Shown: in pieces, positions 5,276 through 7,866 of the stretch
Layout: every line of letters starts with the position of its first letter
Numbering within the stretch: position 1 is the first letter of the stretch
Source: JBEKYH01 sp049511115
GTDB lineage: Bacteria > Planctomycetota > Phycisphaerae > Tepidisphaerales > Tepidisphaeraceae
Reading direction: 5' to 3'
DNA: 7,866 bases
NCBI GenBank assembly: GCA_049511115.1
Contig: JBEKYH010000223.1
Span: 1 to 7,866, forward strand
Notes under the pieces: model-generated
Databases searched by the model: none
Seen by the model: only the letters and a program-made list of their open reading frames with translations
Told to the model about the DNA's origin: nothing
Translations under genes and position numbers: made by a program

Positions 5276-7381
5276 CTACCTCACCGGCACCAAATCACTC
5301 CCCGGCTTGGCATTCTCATTAAGCTCCAGCCTCAGATAATCCCAAACCACGCCACTGGTGACATCGCCGGCAGGAACCGTGAACGTCATAGAGTTTTCAC
5401 CTTGCTTCAGCAACGAGGCATCAAACGCCTGAACATACTGCCGCCAGACGCCTTTGTCGGTGTTGTAGCGGAGGGCGTTGGTGGCGACGGTCTGGATGGT
5501 TCCGACGGTCTTGCCGTTGACACCCACTGTCAGGCCGCCGCCGCCGTCGGCGCCGGCGAGGGAGACGCGCAGGGCGGCTTGCCCTTGCTCGTCCCTATCC
5601 ATATTGAACTTGACCGTCCACGTGGTCGCGCGGCCGTGGCCCCAGGCTCGCCACATGTCCTGGTTGCCGTCGGCGGCATGCACCCAGCCGAAGTGCTGGT
5701 TCTTCGGGTCCTTGGCGGCTGGATTCAGCCAGTCTTGATTGACCGCGTGAGGAACTTCCTCAAAGAACCAGTCCTTGTGGTAGTCGCTCTGGCCGATCGT
5801 GTAGGTAATGTCATCGGGGAACAAAAGCGCGTAGCGCAGCGGCCAGCCCCAGTTCCAATAGTCGGCCCCGTCGCCCTTGAAGAATTTGCCGCCGGTCCGG
5901 TCGGGGTAGCCGATGTCCCAGACTTGCTTGCCAAAGCGCACCGGCTGCCAGGTGAGTTTGCCGAGATCAATATCCTTGCCGGCCTCGACGGTGATGTTGG
6001 TCTGAGCGTATTCGCCCAGGACGCCGTCGGCGAAGGCGTGAAGCGTATAGCTGCCGGGACGGACGTTGGTGATAGTGAATTTGCCGTCATCCGTGCCGTC
6101 GTTCCAGAACTGGTAGTAATTGCCGTCGTGTTCCCAGGTGATCAGGTCGCCATTACCCGAGCGGCGGGCAAAGGCGCTGCCGCTGCCGCGATAATCCGCA
6201 TGGGTCAGACCCACCGTGAGATGCGGCAATTTGGTCGAGGCGGCCTGTGGATCATCGAGGATGAACTGGCCGCTGACGTTGGCGCGCTGATCTTTGTGGG
6301 GATAATCCACGCCGTTGACCCACTCATAGGGCCACTGGGCTTTGACTTCCTTGGCTTTGTCCAGGGCGTCGTACCAGAGGCTCAACTGGTTGTCGCGCAT
6401 GACGGCGGGAATTACCGGATCCAGACCGTCCGTATGGTTCATCTTATCCAGGTCGGCCTGGGAGGGTTCCTGGGGATGGTCCAACGCATTGAAGTAGACA
6501 AAGATCGGCCCGACGACCCGCTTCCACGCTTCGCCCGCGGGGACGGCGCAATTGGCGCCGCCGGCGTAGTGGCCGGATGTCCAGTAATCGAGCAGCGTTG
6601 CGCCCATGTGGCAGACCAGATCGAGTTTCGAGGCGTCGCCGCCGATGTATTCGCAACTTGGGTTGATGAAATAGACGCCGATATGGTCCTTCGTGCTCGA
6701 CCAACCATAGGCGGGAAGCTGGTACATGATGCCGCAATAGCTGTACTTGTGTTCGACCGAATTCTTGTAGATGCCGGCGTTGATGATGCTTTGCTCCTTG
6801 GCATGGATGACGACGCCCGTGCGCGTGTCGGCGTTGGTGACCATGAGCTGGTTTCGGTCGGCATCGACAGACAGCCAATTAAAGGTGGGGTTCATCTGCA
6901 GGATGAAGCGGTTTTCCCCGAAGCCGGCGGCGGGGTAACTGGCCTTATGGGTATATTCGGCGTAGGTGTAAAAACCGCTGGTGCCGCGCTCCATGGAGTA
7001 GCGCACCTCGATATCCATGCGCCCGTTGATGCCCTTGACGGAGACTTCGCCGCGTTCGCCGCCGTTGGTGGACGGGTCGATGGTAACGGTTGAAGTCACC
7101 TGGCCGGACGGCGTTTGTTCCCAATATTCGCTGCGGCCGACGATGGAAACGCCGTGATAGATCAGGGATGACAGGTTGCTGTTGCGCTTAAGGATGGTGG
7201 CCTTGACGATGCCGTTGGTCATCGTCCAGGAGGCGCCGTCATCGGTAAGGGTCACAGGATCGGTGACGTTGGGTTTGGCGACGGTGGCCGCGCCGGCACG
7301 CAACGCGGGTAAAGCCAGGGACAGGGCAATGAAAGCTGATGCAAAAAGCCCTCGCGGGCCAACGCAGAGTAGGTTTTTCAT
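5276..7381 (-). CDS. Secreted rhamnogalacturonan lyase, polysaccharide lyase family 4 (paralog 2)
   Basis: Same predicted reaction as its neighbour: eliminative cleavage of the rhamnogalacturonan-I backbone of pectin after export. The 701-residue product has a signal peptide (hydrophobic 11-27, likely cleavage near AGAA at 29-32). The catalytic beta-sandwich (about 38-305) carries VEHKYSY (209-215), AYGWSS (224-229) and VCHMG (256-260), giving Lys212 and His258 as the presumed catalytic pair with the same 46-residue spacing as paralog 1. GHY at 270-272 matches the family SAHY motif. The fibronectin-III-like domain spans about 367-474, and the C-terminal carbohydrate-binding-like domain about 482-690 (WDIGYPDRTGGKF, KDWFFEE, GHGRATTWTVKFNMD). 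In the 112-residue block 435-546 I count 91 identities with paralog 1; the N-termini are less alike. The start is ATG 7381, not the ATG at 7393, which overlaps the ribosome binding site. It is the more canonical of the two, without the loop insertions of paralog 1. Confidence 0.92.
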   Translation of the reverse strand: MKNLLCVGPRGLFASAFIALSLALPALRAGAATVAKPNVTDPVTLTDDGASWTMTNGIVKATILKRNSNLSSLIYHGVSIVGRSEYWEQTPSGQVTSTVTIDPSTNGGERGEVSVKGINGRMDIEVRYSMERGTSGFYTYAEYTHKASYPAAGFGENRFILQMNPTFNWLSVDADRNQLMVTNADTRTGVVIHAKEQSIINAGIYKNSVEHKYSYCGIMYQLPAYGWSSTKDHIGVYFINPSCEYIGGDASKLDLVCHMGATLLDYWTSGHYAGGANCAVPAGEAWKRVVGPIFVYFNALDHPQEPSQADLDKMNHTDGLDPVIPAVMRDNQLSLWYDALDKAKEVKAQWPYEWVNGVDYPHKDQRANVSGQFILDDPQAASTKLPHLTVGLTHADYRGSGSAFARRSGNGDLITWEHDGNYYQFWNDGTDDGKFTITNVRPGSYTLHAFADGVLGEYAQTNITVEAGKDIDLGKLTWQPVRFGKQVWDIGYPDRTGGKFFKGDGADYWNWGWPLRYALLFPDDITYTIGQSDYHKDWFFEEVPHAVNQDWLNPAAKDPKNQHFGWVHAADGNQDMWRAWGHGRATTWTVKFNMDRDEQGQAALRVSLAGADGGGGLTVGVNGKTVGTIQTVATNALRYNTDKGVWRQYVQAFDASLLKQGENSMTFTVPAGDVTSGVVWDYLRLELNENAKPGSDLVPVR

Positions 7382-7386
7382 CGCAG

Positions 7387-7390
7387 GCTC
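7387..7390 (-). promoter_or_regulatory. Ribosome binding site deciding the paralog-2 start
   Basis: On the minus strand GGAG at 7390-7387 stands 5 nt before the ATG at 7381-7379. The upstream in-frame ATG at 7393 directly abuts this GGAG and has no good site of its own. Starting at 7381 also places the Lys-containing n-region of the signal peptide at the extreme N-terminus. Confidence 0.65.
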
Positions 7391-7423
7391 CATCTGAATT
7401 GTTCACGCATTTACCGAACCCTC

Positions 7424-7454
7424 TTTATACGCTGACCGTTCAGCACCGTTGAGC
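7424..7454 (-). promoter_or_regulatory. Candidate promoter with tandem 10-bp repeat upstream of PL4 paralog 2
   Basis: On the minus strand a TATAAA hexamer (7429-7424) lies about 43 nt before the lyase start. Directly upstream, at 7454-7435, are two head-to-tail 10-mers, GCTCAACGGT and GCTGAACGGT, that match at 9 of 10 positions. They overlap where a -35 would fall, and no good TTGACA match is present. This could be an activator-dependent promoter, or the gene may simply be read through from GH31. Low confidence. Confidence 0.3.
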
Positions 7455-7482
7455 GCGGCCGCCGCCGGGTCTGGCAAACTCT

Positions 7483-7866
7483 TCACTGCGGCTTGACGCT
7501 GATTTCGTCGCCCGTGTACATGACCGATTGATCAGCCTTGGCGTCAAACGCAAACCCCGCCGGCTTGTCCTTGCCGACGAAGATCACATTGAATGTCCGC
7601 TGGTCCAACATGCCGGGGAAAGACCCCTGGCGCTTGCCGATCGTGAGCGTCTTGGCCGCTTCGTTCCAGGTCATGGGGATTTGCGCGAACGCGCCTTTTT
7701 CGTAATTGAAATTGGTTCCCTCGTCTTCGTACAGGGTGAACGCCCCATCCTGGCCTTCATAGACGTAGAGCGTGATCGGATCGTGCGGTTTCTCGCCTGT
7801 GTATTGCACGACGGGAGCGGTGGGAATGATCGAGCCGCTCTTGATGAAAAGCGGTATCGAATCAAA
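7483..7866 (-). CDS. Glycoside hydrolase family 31 enzyme (alpha-glucosidase/alpha-xylosidase type), C-terminal fragment
   Basis: Only the last 127 residues are present; the gene enters through the right edge and ends at TGA 7485-7483. The fragment opens with FDSIPLFIKSGSIIPTAP (1-18), the IPLF-x-K/R-x-GSIIP motif of the beta-sandwich that follows the GH31 catalytic barrel. QYTGEK, DPITLYVYEGQDGAFTLYEDEG (29-50) and YEKG follow, leading into a DUF5110-like C-terminal domain with IGKRQGSFPGM (76-86). Catalytic aspartates lie outside the window, so the substrate (alpha-xyloside, alpha-glucoside or other alpha-glycoside) cannot be read here. It is 101 bp upstream of PL4 paralog 2 on the same strand, consistent with a shared carbohydrate-degradation transcript. 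The family call is firm; the exact specificity is unknown. Confidence 0.88.
   Translation of the reverse strand, partial: FDSIPLFIKSGSIIPTAPVVQYTGEKPHDPITLYVYEGQDGAFTLYEDEGTNFNYEKGAFAQIPMTWNEAAKTLTIGKRQGSFPGMLDQRTFNVIFVGKDKPAGFAFDAKADQSVMYTGDEISVKPQ

Noticed and set aside
5252..7093. 613-codon open frame on the plus strand opposite PL4 paralog 2
   Set aside because: The minus-strand lyase accounts for this DNA with full domain matches and a signal peptide. The plus-strand translation has no recognisable domain and a V/G/A-rich composition typical of a frame opposite a GC-rich gene.

Overview
This window is GC-rich, densely coded bacterial DNA. No rRNA, tRNA, CRISPR array, transposase or phage gene is visible. 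The organism is most likely a planctomycete or a relative in the PVC superphylum. The evidence is indirect: secreted polysaccharide lyases of a kind common in such genomes, a TTG start codon, and a structured intergenic repeat (GCCCCGGA-type hairpin followed by a GTAGCCACG hairpin) that resembles repeats I associate with planctomycetes from memory. I could not test this assignment.

Layout from left to right. (1) Minus strand, 1-1487: adenine deaminase (ade), cut off at its C-terminus by the window edge. (2) 1488-1597: a 110-bp divergent control region with a single AT-rich patch. (3) Plus strand, 1598-2578: an XdhC/CoxI-family maturation factor that starts at TTG. (4) Minus strand, 2604-4811: a secreted family PL4 rhamnogalacturonan lyase, convergent with xdhC and separated from it by only 25 bp. 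(5) 4812-5275: a 464-bp gap holding two copies of a 61-nt two-hairpin element in inverted orientation, plus smaller related hairpins. (6) Minus strand, 5276-7381: a second secreted PL4 lyase, paralogous to the first. (7) 7382-7482: a 101-bp gap with a possible promoter. (8) Minus strand, 7483-7866: the last 127 residues of a glycoside hydrolase family 31 enzyme that enters from the right edge.

Two functional groups meet here. The left one is purine catabolism. Ade converts adenine to hypoxanthine, and XdhC-type factors mature the molybdenum hydroxylase (xanthine dehydrogenase) that oxidises hypoxanthine. The divergent arrangement suggests shared control. The right one is plant cell-wall polysaccharide breakdown: GH31, PL4 and PL4 all point the same way and may be co-transcribed. 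Both lyases carry signal peptides, so they should act in the periplasm, at the surface or outside the cell on the rhamnogalacturonan-I backbone of pectin.

The most notable non-coding signal is the inverted pair of repeats between the two lyase genes. Their hairpin stems differ by a compensatory G:C to A:T pair, which suggests selection on the folded structure. I see no clearly new enzyme system in the window.
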